A DNA stretch of 64,000 nt from Methylobacterium sp. Leaf112 (GCF_001423295.1 NZ_LMNG01000010.1:1-64000), one strand, 5' to 3'; positions 7,627 through 16,419 are shown, counted from the stretch's first letter. Program-made: numbers and translations. Notes: a model not told the origin generated them from the letters alone.

Positions 7627-8183
7627 TCCGTCACAACCCCGTTCCGAACGCTATGAAGCCATCCGACACCGACATCGACCTGTATGCGCGAGCGCTCGCC
7701 CTCTCCACCGCCCCGCGTCAAACCCCAGCCCACCAGCAGATCCTGAACGGCCTCTACTGGTGCGGGCTGCTCGCCGTGTTCGGGTGGTTCGCCGCCATGA
7801 CCTTCGACCGCGAGCCGCCCGTGCGGCAGGTTCTCCGGGAGGTTGTGAATCCCGGCAAGAAGGTCCGCATCGGCGAGCGTCTGCTGGTCCACGGCATCCG
7901 CGACCGCAAGCGCCAGTGCGAAGTCACCCGACGCTGGTGGCTCGTGGACGGGGCCGGTCGCCGCCTCGACTATGAGGCCGAACGCTTCGACGCCTACGGT
8001 GATCTCGGCCGAGAGGAAGAGACCATCGGCCCGACGATTCCGCTCGACGCCATGCCGGGGAAAGGCGTGCTGCGCGGGGTGGTCGCCTACGACTGCAATC
8101 CGCTCCAGCGGGCGCTGGGCTGGTCGATCATCTCCATGCTCCAGCCCCTGGAGTTCGAGATCCTGCCGAAGGCGGCGCCGTGA
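7623..8183 (+). CDS. Single-span membrane protein of the lysis region, hypothetical
   Basis: The 186-residue protein begins inside the stop of the XhlA-like gene. It has one membrane span at about residues 40-60 (GLYWCGLLAVFGWFAAMTF) and then a soluble domain with two cysteines (RDRKRQCEVTRRWWLVDGAG and VVAYDCNPLQ). The pattern of an N-terminal anchor plus a beta-rich domain fits a periplasmic domain held in the inner membrane. No family is recognised. A GTGA overlap joins it to a 38-residue membrane peptide. Confidence 0.55.
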   Translation: MIRHNPVPNAMKPSDTDIDLYARALALSTAPRQTPAHQQILNGLYWCGLLAVFGWFAAMTFDREPPVRQVLREVVNPGKKVRIGERLLVHGIRDRKRQCEVTRRWWLVDGAGRRLDYEAERFDAYGDLGREEETIGPTIPLDAMPGKGVLRGVVAYDCNPLQRALGWSIISMLQPLEFEILPKAAP

Positions 8184-8296
8184 CCTGCCCGCCCGTCGAG
8201 CCGCAGGATCTCGGTGCCATCTACGCGTTAATCGCGGGCCTGGTGGGTATGATCGTCGGCAGTTTGTTAACTGACTGGAAGGGACGTGACCGATAG
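8180..8296 (+). CDS. 38-residue single-span membrane peptide
   Basis: A GTG start overlaps the stop of the upstream gene (GTGA, 8180-8183). The product begins MTCPPVEPQDLGAIYALIAG and continues with LVGMIVGSLL and a charged end (TDWKGRDR). It is a single hydrophobic helix with a charged tail, like small phage toxins, antiholins or accessory membrane peptides. The overlap is the main evidence for expression. It is the last gene before an AT-rich gap and a terminator. Confidence 0.4.
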   Translation: MTCPPVEPQDLGAIYALIAGLVGMIVGSLLTDWKGRDR

Positions 8297-8813
8297 TTGC
8301 TTGCGTTGATACTATAAACTGAGACGAGGGGGCGTTCATCCCAAGGATATCTACTTCAGCCGCCCGGCTCTAGCTGGGGCGGTTTATTTGTTTCGAAAGT
8401 CCCTCCGAAAGCTGAATACCCCAGGCTGCGAAGTTAATAGAAGATCTTTTGTCGACGATGTCTTGCCTCGGACGATCTATTACAATAGATTAGACTATCA
8501 AATTTACAGATATAGATGTGTCCCGAATTTCGCCAGATTGAAAAAGCGAATAAAATTCACGCTGTCAATGCTGTTTAGCATCCTTCAAAAAAATAGTTTG
8601 TAGAATTGACATTGTTATCACACCCTAAATTCACACGTTTGTGATCATCGAAAGCTTCTTGCAGCGTAAATTGGGACGCTCAGACAATTTACCGACCTGC
8701 CGCGGGAGGTTACCAGCTTCATGAAAATTTTGATCGAGCTACCGATCACGGCGTCCGCTGCGCGGCCACTGTGATAGGACTCAATATGCGCTCAAACAGT
8801 CTGGTTGATTTCG
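8297..8813. other. AT-rich gap with terminator and possible promoter, no convincing gene
   Basis: This 517-base stretch is far more AT-rich than the prophage genes on either side. It begins with the terminator at 8357-8386. A TTGACA hexamer at 8606-8611 is followed 14 bases later by TAAATT, a poor-spacing promoter candidate for the large repeat protein. A 71-codon frame at 8388-8603 exists but is rich in rare AT codons and lysine/arginine, lacks a good ribosome site, and starts inside the terminator tail; I do not count it as a gene. The composition marks the boundary of inserted cargo. Confidence 0.5.
8357..8390 (+). terminator. Intrinsic terminator after the lysis cassette
   Basis: CCGCCC (8360-8365) can pair with GGGCGG (8377-8382) around an 11-base loop, followed by TTTATTTG. 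It sits 64 bases after the last lysis-region gene and would end the late operon. Confidence 0.65.
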
Positions 8814-11800
8814 ATGGCCGATACGATTGCAACAAATCGCACTGATCTCGACAATCAGATAAATGCAGCAAGATTAGTCAGGGGTAATGGATCTGAAAAC
8901 GATAGTATCACGATTAATCCTGCAATTACTCTCGCGTCAGACCTTAGCATAGAGGGCAGCTCGACGTCTGGTTCACTCGCAATCTCGGGTAATCTCGCTG
9001 GCGGGGCAGCCATAAACGTTTCGGGGTTCACGGGTGGCCCCACGCTGACGCTGACGGGCAACAACACCTTCACAGGCGGTCTTTCGGTGACCGCCAGCCG
9101 CGTCGTCGAGCTCAATACTGGCAATGCCCTCGGCCGGGGAACGGTAAACATCGGCACAGGCTCGACGGTCGAGCTCGCCGTCAGCGCGAATGGGTCAGTC
9201 TTGCAGGCGCCCGGCACGTTCACCGGTACCGGCACGCTTGCCAAGACCGGTACCGGGTCCCTAGTGTTCGGCGGCGGCGGCAATACCTTCATCAGCCTGT
9301 CAAAAGGCGGCCTGATCGACGTGCAGCAGGGCGTGCTGGCCGGCAGCGCCGCCGACCAAGGCATCTGGGCCGACAATAAAGCAGGTTTGAACATCGAGAC
9401 CGGCGCCTCGTTCAATACGGTAGAGGCGGCGGTCTTCGTCGATGCCCTCACGGGCGGCGGAACTTACGCAGGAGGCTTCCAGGGCACGCGTACTACGACG
9501 ATCGGCGTCGCGGACGGGTCGGGCACGTTCTCCGGCACCCTCGGCGACAACGTCGGCACAGGTGGGCTCCGGATCGTCAAGGCCGGCACCGGCACGCAGA
9601 TCTTGACGGGCGAAAACACCTATACCGGCGGCACCACGATCTCGGCCGGCATGCTCCAAGTGGGCGCTGGTGGCATGACGGGCTCGATCACTGGCAACGT
9701 CGAGGACAACGGCGCGCTGGTATTTAATCGCAGCGACCCCATCAGCTTTGGAGGCGTGGTTTCGGGGACGGGTTCGCTCAGCCAAGCCGGCGCCGGCACC
9801 CTGACACTTACGGGTAGCAACAACTATTCTGGCGGCACCTCGATCGTAGCGGGCACGCTCATCGCAGCACCTGTCTCGGTTGGCTCGGGCGCTATCACGA
9901 TCAACGGCGGTACGTTCAGTAACAATGGCAACGGTGGTGCGGTCCAAAATTTCGGCAACGCTATCGTAATCGGCGCATCCGGAGGTGCGGTCCAAGGGCA
10001 AGGGCTGGTCCTTCAACTGGATGGCGCGATCAGCGGTTCGGGTGCGCTCGCCTTTACACAAGGCGATGTGAGGCTTTCTGGCGATAACAGCGGTTTCAAT
10101 GGCGTAACGACTCTACAGGGCAACGTCACGCTCGGCGCTGAGTCTGGAACTGCATTCTCGTCATCTTCCGCTTTTAGGATCGCGAGTGGATCGACCCTCA
10201 ACACAGGTTCCTACAATCACACCCTTGGATCGCTGTCGGACGTCGGCGGCTCGGGCGGTGGTACAGTCGCGAATTTGAGTGGCAGTGCCGTTACGCTCAG
10301 CGTCGGTAGCGATGGAACATCAACGACTTTCTCGGGCGTTATTCAGAACGGCGTATCTGCACTTGGTCTAACCAAAATCGGCCTGGGCACGCTGACACTG
10401 GCCGGTGCCAATACCTACACCGGCGCTACCACGATCACCGGCGGCACACTGCAACTCGGCGCTGGCGGCTCGGCCGGCTCGCTTGCAACGGCAAGCGCGA
10501 TCACCATCGGGGCTAACGGGACGCTGGCCGTCAACCACACGGACCTTCTGACCGTGGGGAACGCCATTACCGGCAGCGGCGCTCTGCAGCAGAACGGCAC
10601 TGGCGGCCTCAAGCTCACCGCAGCCAGTACCGGATTCACGGGGCCCGTCGCGCTCAATGCCGGCACGCTCGAACTCGGGCAGATCAATTCGGCCGGCACC
10701 GGTGCGATCACTTTCGCGGCTGGGGCGCAAAAGCTGCAGATTGATGTCACCGGAACGCTGGGCAACACGCTCACGACCGTCGGCACAAGCGACCAAATCG
10801 ACTTCCAGGCCCTTAACTTCACCGGTGCGTTCAAGACCTACGATGCGGCAACACGTACGTTGAGCATTACGAACGGTGCGTCCACGAGCTCTGTGCGCTT
10901 TGATGCCGGCTCGACGCTGACCAGCAATCAGCTCGTGCTGTCGGCTGACGCAGACGGGAGCGCGGTCATCACGGTACGCGATGCCCTAACCGCAGCCCCC
11001 ACCGGAACCCCGGGCGGCGGCCCGGTAACGGTGTTCACTGGTGCGCAGAATGTGACCGTGGCCAAGGCCGACACCCTGGTGCTTGCCGTGGATCCCGGCG
11101 CCTTCACAGGCGCGTCTGAGCAGAATGGCAATGTCGTCCTCGCCATCGCCGGCAAGACCGCGACCATAACTGGTGCGCAGCTGACCTCCGATGGCATCCC
11201 CGGCGTATCGCTGGCCGGCGGCGACTTCCTCGTCGGCCAAGGCGGCTTCTCGATCACCTCGACGAAGGCCAACTCCATCCTGATCGGCGGGACGGGGGGC
11301 GAGATCAACAACGTCGTCGATCCGGGCCAGACCGTCGGCACCCATGTGATCTTCGGTGGTGTTGGCTATGCCGATCCGTCGGACGGGGCCGACACCATCA
11401 CCTTCGGTGGCAAGGGCGCTTGGGGTGTTTATGGAAACGCTGGTGCCGACGGAATCGTCCAGGGCACCAGCATTTTCGACTCGACCAGCTTCGCTTCCGT
11501 CTTCGGCGGCAAGGACGGCGACAGCATTACGCTCGCCAACACCGGCAATCTCAACGCCCACTTCGCCATCTACGGCGGTGAGAATGGCCCTGCCGGCGCA
11601 GCCAACGCCGGCATCGACTCGATCACCGTGTACAACACCGGCTCGAACGCTTCGACGATCATCTTCGGTGGCCAGGGTGCGGCTGACCCGACCGACGGGG
11701 CCGACACCATCATCTTCAACGGCGGTGGCTCGGTGTCGATCTTTGGCAACGCTGGTGATGACCAGATCACCCTCGGTGCTACCGGCGGGCTCGACTCAAC

Positions 11801-12557
11801 CACGAACGCGGTGGTGCACGGCGGCATAGGCAACGACACCATCGGCTTGACGTTCGCGGCCGGGACTAAGGCTACGACGCAGGTCTACGGCGACGAGGGT
11901 GGCGACAGGATCACCGTCACCAATGCCGGAGGCAACACGGTGATCTACGGTGACACCGCCGCAGCGGACCCGGCCGGCGGCGACGACTCCATCGCCTTCT
12001 CCGGCCAGGGCCAGACGACGATCTACGCGGCGGGCGGCAACGACACCATCACGCTCAGCGGTCGCGGCACGGCCACGGCCGACTCCACCAGCACCACCAC
12101 GGTGTTTGGCGGCGGCGGCAACGACAGCGTCAACATCGTTGCCCATACCGACACGATCGGCGCTTACACGCTGACGCTCGGTGCCGGTTCCGACAGCGTC
12201 GCTGCAACCTACGCCACGAACGGAACCGTGTTCGGCCAGGCCATCACCATAACCGACTTCGTCACGGGCGGGGGCAACGACGTCCTGAAGCTCACCACAC
12301 CGGGCACGCAGACACAGGCCAGTGCAGTCAGCGGTGGCTTCCAGGTACTGCAGCAAGCGCTCGACGCGGCCACGGCAAACGGGGCCGGCACGACCACGGC
12401 GGCCGGTTCGGTCGGCGTGGTGGCCTTCGGTGGTTCGAGCTACGTGGTGGTCAACGACGGCACGCTCGGCTTCAACGCCGCGACCGATCTGGCGATCAAG
12501 ATGACGGGCCTGACCGACGTCGCGGGTGTGATCGGATCGATCAGCATCCTGCACTGA
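8814..12557 (+). CDS. Giant beta-strand repeat protein: autotransporter-type repeats plus RTX-like C-terminus
   Basis: I chose ATG 8814 (MADTIATNRTDLDNQINAAR); a TTG three codons earlier is weaker. The 1,247-residue product has two parts. To about residue 720 it carries passenger-type repeats of the form G-GTL-LTG-NTYTGGTTI-GTL (for example GTLTLAGANTYTGATTITGG), as in autotransporter PATR repeats. From about residue 845 there are three imperfect units of roughly 95-105 residues (near bases 11,350, 11,660 and 11,940), each with an FGG/YGD-ADP-DGAD/GGDD-TI pattern, then RTX-like GGNDTITL and GGGGNDSVNI, then an end resembling type I secretion substrates (YVVVNDGTLGFNAATDLAIK). No signal peptide and no outer-membrane barrel is seen. 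It is probably secreted by a type I system or is a phage appendage. A terminator follows. Confidence 0.7.
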   Translation: MADTIATNRTDLDNQINAARLVRGNGSENDSITINPAITLASDLSIEGSSTSGSLAISGNLAGGAAINVSGFTGGPTLTLTGNNTFTGGLSVTASRVVELNTGNALGRGTVNIGTGSTVELAVSANGSVLQAPGTFTGTGTLAKTGTGSLVFGGGGNTFISLSKGGLIDVQQGVLAGSAADQGIWADNKAGLNIETGASFNTVEAAVFVDALTGGGTYAGGFQGTRTTTIGVADGSGTFSGTLGDNVGTGGLRIVKAGTGTQILTGENTYTGGTTISAGMLQVGAGGMTGSITGNVEDNGALVFNRSDPISFGGVVSGTGSLSQAGAGTLTLTGSNNYSGGTSIVAGTLIAAPVSVGSGAITINGGTFSNNGNGGAVQNFGNAIVIGASGGAVQGQGLVLQLDGAISGSGALAFTQGDVRLSGDNSGFNGVTTLQGNVTLGAESGTAFSSSSAFRIASGSTLNTGSYNHTLGSLSDVGGSGGGTVANLSGSAVTLSVGSDGTSTTFSGVIQNGVSALGLTKIGLGTLTLAGANTYTGATTITGGTLQLGAGGSAGSLATASAITIGANGTLAVNHTDLLTVGNAITGSGALQQNGTGGLKLTAASTGFTGPVALNAGTLELGQINSAGTGAITFAAGAQKLQIDVTGTLGNTLTTVGTSDQIDFQALNFTGAFKTYDAATRTLSITNGASTSSVRFDAGSTLTSNQLVLSADADGSAVITVRDALTAAPTGTPGGGPVTVFTGAQNVTVAKADTLVLAVDPGAFTGASEQNGNVVLAIAGKTATITGAQLTSDGIPGVSLAGGDFLVGQGGFSITSTKANSILIGGTGGEINNVVDPGQTVGTHVIFGGVGYADPSDGADTITFGGKGAWGVYGNAGADGIVQGTSIFDSTSFASVFGGKDGDSITLANTGNLNAHFAIYGGENGPAGAANAGIDSITVYNTGSNASTIIFGGQGAADPTDGADTIIFNGGGSVSIFGNAGDDQITLGATGGLDSTTNAVVHGGIGNDTIGLTFAAGTKATTQVYGDEGGDRITVTNAGGNTVIYGDTAAADPAGGDDSIAFSGQGQTTIYAAGGNDTITLSGRGTATADSTSTTTVFGGGGNDSVNIVAHTDTIGAYTLTLGAGSDSVAATYATNGTVFGQAITITDFVTGGGNDVLKLTTPGTQTQASAVSGGFQVLQQALDAATANGAGTTTAAGSVGVVAFGGSSYVVVNDGTLGFNAATDLAIKMTGLTDVAGVIGSISILH

Positions 12558-12580
12558 GGCTGCACGGCAGAACGAATTTC

Positions 12581-12613
12581 ACCCGCCCGGCTCACGCCGC
12601 GGCGGGTTTTATT
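12581..12613 (+). terminator. Intrinsic terminator after the giant repeat protein
   Basis: CCCGCC (12582-12587) pairs with GGCGGG (12601-12606), with part of the loop (GGC/GCC) able to extend the stem, and TTTTATTTT follows. It lies 24 bases after the stop at 12557 and overlaps the end of the convergent small gene. Confidence 0.75.
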
Positions 12614-12962
12614 TTGGCATCAAGGACCAAGCAAATTGCACTATTGGTGTGGCGACTGTTATCAAGTCGGCGCCCAGACCGGCCCAACGCGCCCAAGTCT
12701 TAGTCTGTGAAATACCAGCCACCGGGTCGCGGTTTTCTTGGAGAGCAAGTTTGCTCGCCTCTATCAGCTCCAAAACCTCTTCTCTGGTCGCACCCACTGG
12801 CGCCGGCACACCGGTCATCATTTGAGTTTGGCGATTAACGATTTCAAACACCGTGCCGACGCGTTCCATTTGCGCGTCTACGATTGATACGTCGATGTTG
12901 TCGGGGCCCTTATAAATCGTGCCGACATCTTTGAACGTGCCGCCCGTGATAGATAGAGCCAT
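12609..12962 (-). CDS. Small hypothetical protein of the prophage regulatory region
   Basis: The 117-residue protein starts at ATG 12962 (MALSITGGTFKDVGTIYKGP). A beta-like head is followed by a helical middle (TREEVLELIEASKLALQENR) and a hydrophobic C-terminal segment (WAGLGADLITVATPIVQFAW) that could touch a membrane. The middle is similar to coiled-coil linkers. No family is recognised. It is somewhat AT-richer than the umuDC side, converges on the giant protein, and its stop overlaps that gene's terminator. Confidence 0.6.
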   Translation of the reverse strand: MALSITGGTFKDVGTIYKGPDNIDVSIVDAQMERVGTVFEIVNRQTQMMTGVPAPVGATREEVLELIEASKLALQENRDPVAGISQTKTWARWAGLGADLITVATPIVQFAWSLMPK

Positions 12963-12993
12963 TTCCGTGTCTTTCTCTTACTAATACTTAACG

Positions 12994-13017
12994 GCCGACC
13001 GCCCGACGGCGGTCGGC
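12994..13017 (-). terminator. Hairpin downstream of the KilA-N gene
   Basis: A perfect 10-base stem (12994-13003 with 13008-13017) and a four-base loop lies 25 bases past the KilA-N stop on the reverse strand. The tail on that strand (CGTTAAGTATT) has only a few T residues, so it is a moderate terminator or a transcript-stabilising hairpin. Confidence 0.55.
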
Positions 13018-13042
13018 TGAATCTGTTGCACGTCTTAGTATG

Positions 13043-13816
13043 TCAAGCCGCCTTAGGCTTCGGAAGCAGCGCCGGCAGATACTGGAGCGCCTTGGCGTCG
13101 CGCTTGCGGAAGTATTCCACCGCGTACTTCGGGATCCAGACCTCGCGAACGTGGCGGCGGAAGTCGGCCAGATGCTCCTCGGGGTAGAGCTTCGCAGGCA
13201 CCTGGCGCCCGTCCTCGTACAGGTGCCAGTAGGTCGGGAGCGAATCGGTGTTCACCCCCTTCGCGCGGAGCTCCTTGCAGTAGATGCGGCCCGACGAAAT
13301 GTCCGGCACCATCTCAGGCGGGAGCCGGTAGCCCAGCCGTTCCAGGGGCGCGATGAGCAGGATCGAGAGCTCAGCGAGAACTGAGAAGTAGCCGGCGGGG
13401 ACCCGCTCGTTGTTCACGAGGTAGCGCTGGAGGTGATACGGAAGGTTCGAGGCGCCCGCCCGGGACTTGCCCGACATCCAGTCGACCACCCATTGGCTGA
13501 CCTGGACGGCGAACTCTGCCGAGCACCATTGCGCAAGATTGATGGCAACCTGAGGATGAACCCAGGTGCCCTGATGGGACGGGTCGCCGCCGCTAACTGA
13601 TTGAATCAGTTCCGTTACGGGTTTACCCGTCGCGGACGCAAGAGCCGCCGTGAACGCTAGGGTTGGGCCGATCCGAGTGTAGTCGTGGAACCGCTTACCG
13701 GTCGCTTGGCACATCGCCGTGGCGTTGATGTAGCCGTCGTGAACCCGCTGCTGGACGATCTCACGCTCGACGACGTGAGGGATAAGTTCGAGGTGCTGTT
13801 GCAAAGCTGTGACCAA
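13043..13816 (-). CDS. KilA-N domain protein, probable phage regulator/antirepressor
   Basis: The 257-residue protein has an N-terminal KilA-N DNA-binding domain: EIVQQRVHDGYINATAMCQA, GKRFHDYTRIGPTLAFTAAL, GGDPSHQGTWVHPQVAINLA and QWCSAEFAVQVSQWVVDWMS at residues 18-113 follow the family pattern. The C-terminal half (about 130-257) has an amphipathic stretch (FSVLAELSILLIAPLERLGY) and a charged end. It may be a P63C- or antirepressor-type domain; I am not certain. KilA-N proteins are common in phage control regions. The first possible start is a TTG at 13816; no upstream ATG fits, so the start is uncertain. It is on the same strand as the genes upstream at 14,071-14,531. Confidence 0.82.
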   Translation of the reverse strand: MVTALQQHLELIPHVVEREIVQQRVHDGYINATAMCQATGKRFHDYTRIGPTLAFTAALASATGKPVTELIQSVSGGDPSHQGTWVHPQVAINLAQWCSAEFAVQVSQWVVDWMSGKSRAGASNLPYHLQRYLVNNERVPAGYFSVLAELSILLIAPLERLGYRLPPEMVPDISSGRIYCKELRAKGVNTDSLPTYWHLYEDGRQVPAKLYPEEHLADFRRHVREVWIPKYAVEYFRKRDAKALQYLPALLPKPKAA

Positions 13817-13924
13817 TTCTGACCGCGTGTTGAAATCGCCGGTCAGGGTCTGGACTCATCCGTACGACCATGGTGTTGATCGCCTGTGCAGAACGGGTCC
13901 GGTCCCTGACCGACCTACACCGAA

Positions 13925-13962
13925 GAAAGCCGTTGCCGATGCGAATCGGTGGCGGCTTTTTC
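13925..13962 (+). terminator. Strong intrinsic terminator with no obvious gene before it
   Basis: AAAGCCG, TTG, CCGAT (13926-13940) pairs with ATCGG, TGG, CGGCTTT (13944-13958), giving two stems around a small internal bulge, and five T residues follow on the forward strand. The forward strand has no gene here. It may end a short untranslated RNA or stop read-through antisense to the reverse genes. Confidence 0.55.
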
Positions 13963-14070
13963 GTTGCAGGACGTTCACCATGGGACCTCGGCCTTTTCTC
14001 CGTCCACCAGCGATGCACGCCGCACGGCGTTTGGCTGTGGAAGGCCGCCATTCGTGACCGGGCGGCAACG

Positions 14071-14280
14071 CTACCCCGCCGCCCCCGCCGCCCGCATCAA
14101 CCGCCGCCGGACCTCCGCGACCTTCTCCTCGGTGGTGCGCTCCTCGCTGTCCGTCCAGACCGTCAGGGCGACCAGGCGCAGCGTGATCTCGTCGACGCCG
14201 AGTCCGGTCGCGAACGGCAGCAGTCGCTCCACAGCGATGTCGACCTCGCCCGTCACTGCCAGCCAGTTGCCTAGCCTCAA
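14071..14280 (-). CDS. Small phage protein, hypothetical (69 residues)
   Basis: A TTG start overlaps the stop of the gene before it on the same strand (TTGA, 14277-14280). The product (MRLGNWLAVTGEVDIAVERL, then EERTTEEKVAEVRRRLMRAA) is helical and charged at its end. No family is recognised. Translational coupling to the 84-residue gene supports it; both sit divergent to umuDC. Confidence 0.55.
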   Translation of the reverse strand: MRLGNWLAVTGEVDIAVERLLPFATGLGVDEITLRLVALTVWTDSEERTTEEKVAEVRRRLMRAAGAAG

Positions 14281-14531
14281 CCGCCTTGCAGGCCCTCCGC
14301 GAAATCCTCCGGCACCTCGCCGAACTGCCCGAGGATGGTCGCGGCCTCGAGCTCACCCGTCTCATCGTCGGCCACCACCCTGATCGCGGCCGTGCCCGGC
14401 ATCCGACCGGCCATGGCCTCCGCCTTCTTCAGGGCGCCGCTCTCGGTTGCGGATACCTCCCGATCGCCCGGCACCAGGCGCTTGCGCTTGATGGTGAACG
14501 TCTGGACCAGGAACGTCGTTTTCATCGCCAT
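14277..14531 (-). CDS. Small protein divergent from umuDC, hypothetical (84 residues)
   Basis: I chose ATG 14531 because GGAGAG stands seven bases upstream; the frame also opens at 14645. The product begins MAMKTTFLVQTFTIKRKRLV, has an alternating strand pattern and ends with GELEAATILGQFGEVPEDFA. Its look is that of small, uncharacterised proteins found beside regulatory genes in this group. The 116 bases between it and umuD hold a LexA box, so SOS might also affect this gene. Confidence 0.6.
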   Translation of the reverse strand: MAMKTTFLVQTFTIKRKRLVPGDREVSATESGALKKAEAMAGRMPGTAAIRVVADDETGELEAATILGQFGEVPEDFAEGLQGG

Positions 14532-14624
14532 CGGACCGCTCTCCATGCACGGGCGCTGAGGGGCGCCTTTCCGCAATCCACAAACGGCATCCGCGAGCTT
14601 GACCGTGGAACCGAACGCGCGCTT

Positions 14625-14639
14625 GTTCTCTTTTCGTTC
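14625..14639 (+). promoter_or_regulatory. LexA box (GTTC-N7-GTTC) of umuDC
   Basis: GTTC (14625-14628), seven bases, GTTC (14636-14639) is a perfect match to the alphaproteobacterial LexA operator. It ends eight bases before the umuD start codon, so repression would block the promoter or the start region directly. SOS control of umuDC is expected. Confidence 0.85.
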
Positions 14640-14647
14640 TAACACGA

Positions 14648-15115
14648 ATGGAGCACGCGGTGGGCCTTTTTCGGGTCGCGGAACTGGTTCGGGAGGGCGA
14701 AAATCTCGTCCGCATCCCGATCATGGGGCAGGCGCTGTGCGCCGGCTTCCCGTCGCCGGCCGACGACTTCCTCGAGGGTGCCCTAGAGCTGCCGCGCTGG
14801 CTGGCGCCGAACCCGCCCGCGACCTTCGCCTGGAACATCTCAGGCGATTCCATGCGCGCGGCCGGCATCTTCGATCGCGACCTCGCGGTGGTGGATCGGA
14901 GTTTGAAGCCGGGCAACGGCAGTGTGGTCGTGGCCGCCATCGACGGCGAGATGTCGATCAAGCGCCTGCGCATCGAGGGCAACGTCGCGCGCCTCGCGTT
15001 CGAGAACCCGGACTTGCCGGCCTTCGCCGTTCAGGACGCGTCTGAGGGCGAGATCTGGGGCGTGGTCCGCTTCTCCATCCGCTGGCACATCGCCCGGGCC
15101 GGGCTGGTGCGATGA
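14648..15115 (+). CDS. umuD: UmuD-like self-cleaving S24 peptidase, DNA polymerase V accessory subunit
   Basis: The 155-residue protein aligns with Umu[21 protein letters not shown], with the predicted cleavage at Ala32-Gly33, then [12 protein letters not shown] with catalytic Ser68, and [10 protein letters not shown] with Lys105. RecA filaments would trigger cleavage and activate polymerase V for translesion synthesis. The start codon lies eight bases after the LexA box, with no Shine-Dalgarno, so the message may be leaderless or nearly so. It overlaps umuC by four bases (ATGA). Polymerase V genes are often carried by mobile elements, which fits its place in the prophage island. Confidence 0.92.
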   Translation: MEHAVGLFRVAELVREGENLVRIPIMGQALCAGFPSPADDFLEGALELPRWLAPNPPATFAWNISGDSMRAAGIFDRDLAVVDRSLKPGNGSVVVAAIDGEMSIKRLRIEGNVARLAFENPDLPAFAVQDASEGEIWGVVRFSIRWHIARAGLVR

Positions 15116-16404
15116 GCCGGGCGATCGCGCTCATCGACGGCAACAGCTTCTACTGCTCGTGCGAACGCGTGTTCGATCCGAAGCTCGCCCGGGTGCCGGT
15201 GATCGTGCTGTCAAACAACGACGGCTGTGCCATCGCCCGCACCGCCGAGGCCAAGGCCCTCGGGATCCGGATGGGCGATCCGTACTTCAAGATCCGCGAG
15301 CAGTGCCGGCGCGACGGCGTGCGGGTGTTCTCCTCGAACTACACCCTCTACGGCGACATGAGCGCGCGCACGAACGCGGTCTACCGGGACTTCTCCCCGC
15401 GGGTGGAGATCTACTCGATCGACGAATCGTTCCTCGACCTGTCGGACGTGCACCCGGACCTGCGCATCGAGCTCGCCCGCGATCTGCGCGCGACGGTGCG
15501 GGCCTGGACCGGCATCCCGACTTGCGTCGGCATCGGTGCGACCAAGACCCTGGCGAAGCTCGCCAACCACATCGCCAAGACGCAACCGGACCTCGACGGG
15601 GTGTGCGACCTGACCGACCCGGTGGCCTACGACCACTGGCTCTGCCGGATCGCGGCGGCCGAGGTCTGGGGGATCGGGCGCGCCTCGGCGGCGAAGATCG
15701 AGGCCATGGGCGTCGACACCGTGGCGGACCTGCGCGACCTCGACCCACGCCCGGTGCGCAAGGCGATGACCGTGGTGGGCGAGCGCATCATCCACGAGCT
15801 GCGCGGCCTGTCGTGCCTGCCGCTCGAGCTGGTGCCCGCCCAGCGCAAGGGCTGCGCGGTGACCCGGTCGTTCTCCCGCCGAGTCGAGGATCGCGGAACG
15901 GTCGAACAGGCCGTGGCGGCGCACGCGACGCGCCTGGGCGAGAAGCTCCGGCGCGAGGGCTTGGGGACCGACCAGCTGACGGTCTTCTACCACACCTCGA
16001 CCCACGACCGGGGCGACCCAATGCGGTCGGTGTCCACCACCGTGACGCTGCCGGAGGCGACGAACGACTCCCTGGTGCTGATCCAGGCCGCGCAGCTCGG
16101 CGTCGCCCGGACCTGGCGCGAGGCGCCCGGCGACCGGCCGTGGCGCTACAGCAAGGCCGGCGTCATCACCACGGACCTGATGCCGCTGGAGGCCTCGCCC
16201 CGCGCACTGATCGGCCGGCTCGATCGCGAGCGCAGCGGCCCGCTCATGGCGGCGATGGACGCGTGCAACGGGCGCTTCGGTCGGGGGACGGTGGTGCCAG
16301 CGCGCGCGGGGCTCACCGAGAAGCGGACGTGGGCGACGAAGTTCGAGATGCGCTCGCCCCGCTACACGACGCAGGTGGCGGAGCTGCCGACAGCGCGCGC
16401 TTGA
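15112..16404 (+). CDS. umuC: UmuC-like Y-family DNA polymerase V catalytic subunit
   Basis: The 430-residue protein starts [20 protein letters not shown] with catalytic Asp9, and carries [10 protein letters not shown] with Asp104 and Glu105, the Y-family acidic triad. Helix-hairpin-helix-like segments ([40 protein letters not shown]) follow and then a little-finger domain near residues 240-350. The length is normal for UmuC. It would perform error-prone translesion synthesis together with cleaved UmuD. It is coupled to umuD by an ATGA overlap and ends before a GC-rich hairpin. Confidence 0.93.
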   Translation: MSRAIALIDGNSFYCSCERVFDPKLARVPVIVLSNNDGCAIARTAEAKALGIRMGDPYFKIREQCRRDGVRVFSSNYTLYGDMSARTNAVYRDFSPRVEIYSIDESFLDLSDVHPDLRIELARDLRATVRAWTGIPTCVGIGATKTLAKLANHIAKTQPDLDGVCDLTDPVAYDHWLCRIAAAEVWGIGRASAAKIEAMGVDTVADLRDLDPRPVRKAMTVVGERIIHELRGLSCLPLELVPAQRKGCAVTRSFSRRVEDRGTVEQAVAAHATRLGEKLRREGLGTDQLTVFYHTSTHDRGDPMRSVSTTVTLPEATNDSLVLIQAAQLGVARTWREAPGDRPWRYSKAGVITTDLMPLEASPRALIGRLDRERSGPLMAAMDACNGRFGRGTVVPARAGLTEKRTWATKFEMRSPRYTTQVAELPTARA

Positions 16405-16419
16405 GGGGCCCGGGTAACG

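Noticed and set aside
8388..8603. 71-codon frame in the AT-rich gap
   Set aside because: It starts inside the terminator tail, has no ribosome site and shows only the lysine/arginine/isoleucine bias expected of AT-rich random sequence.
15112..16404. DinB (polymerase IV) in place of UmuC
   Set aside because: The coupling to a UmuD-like gene with Ser/Lys and a cleavage site, and the LexA box, fit polymerase V.
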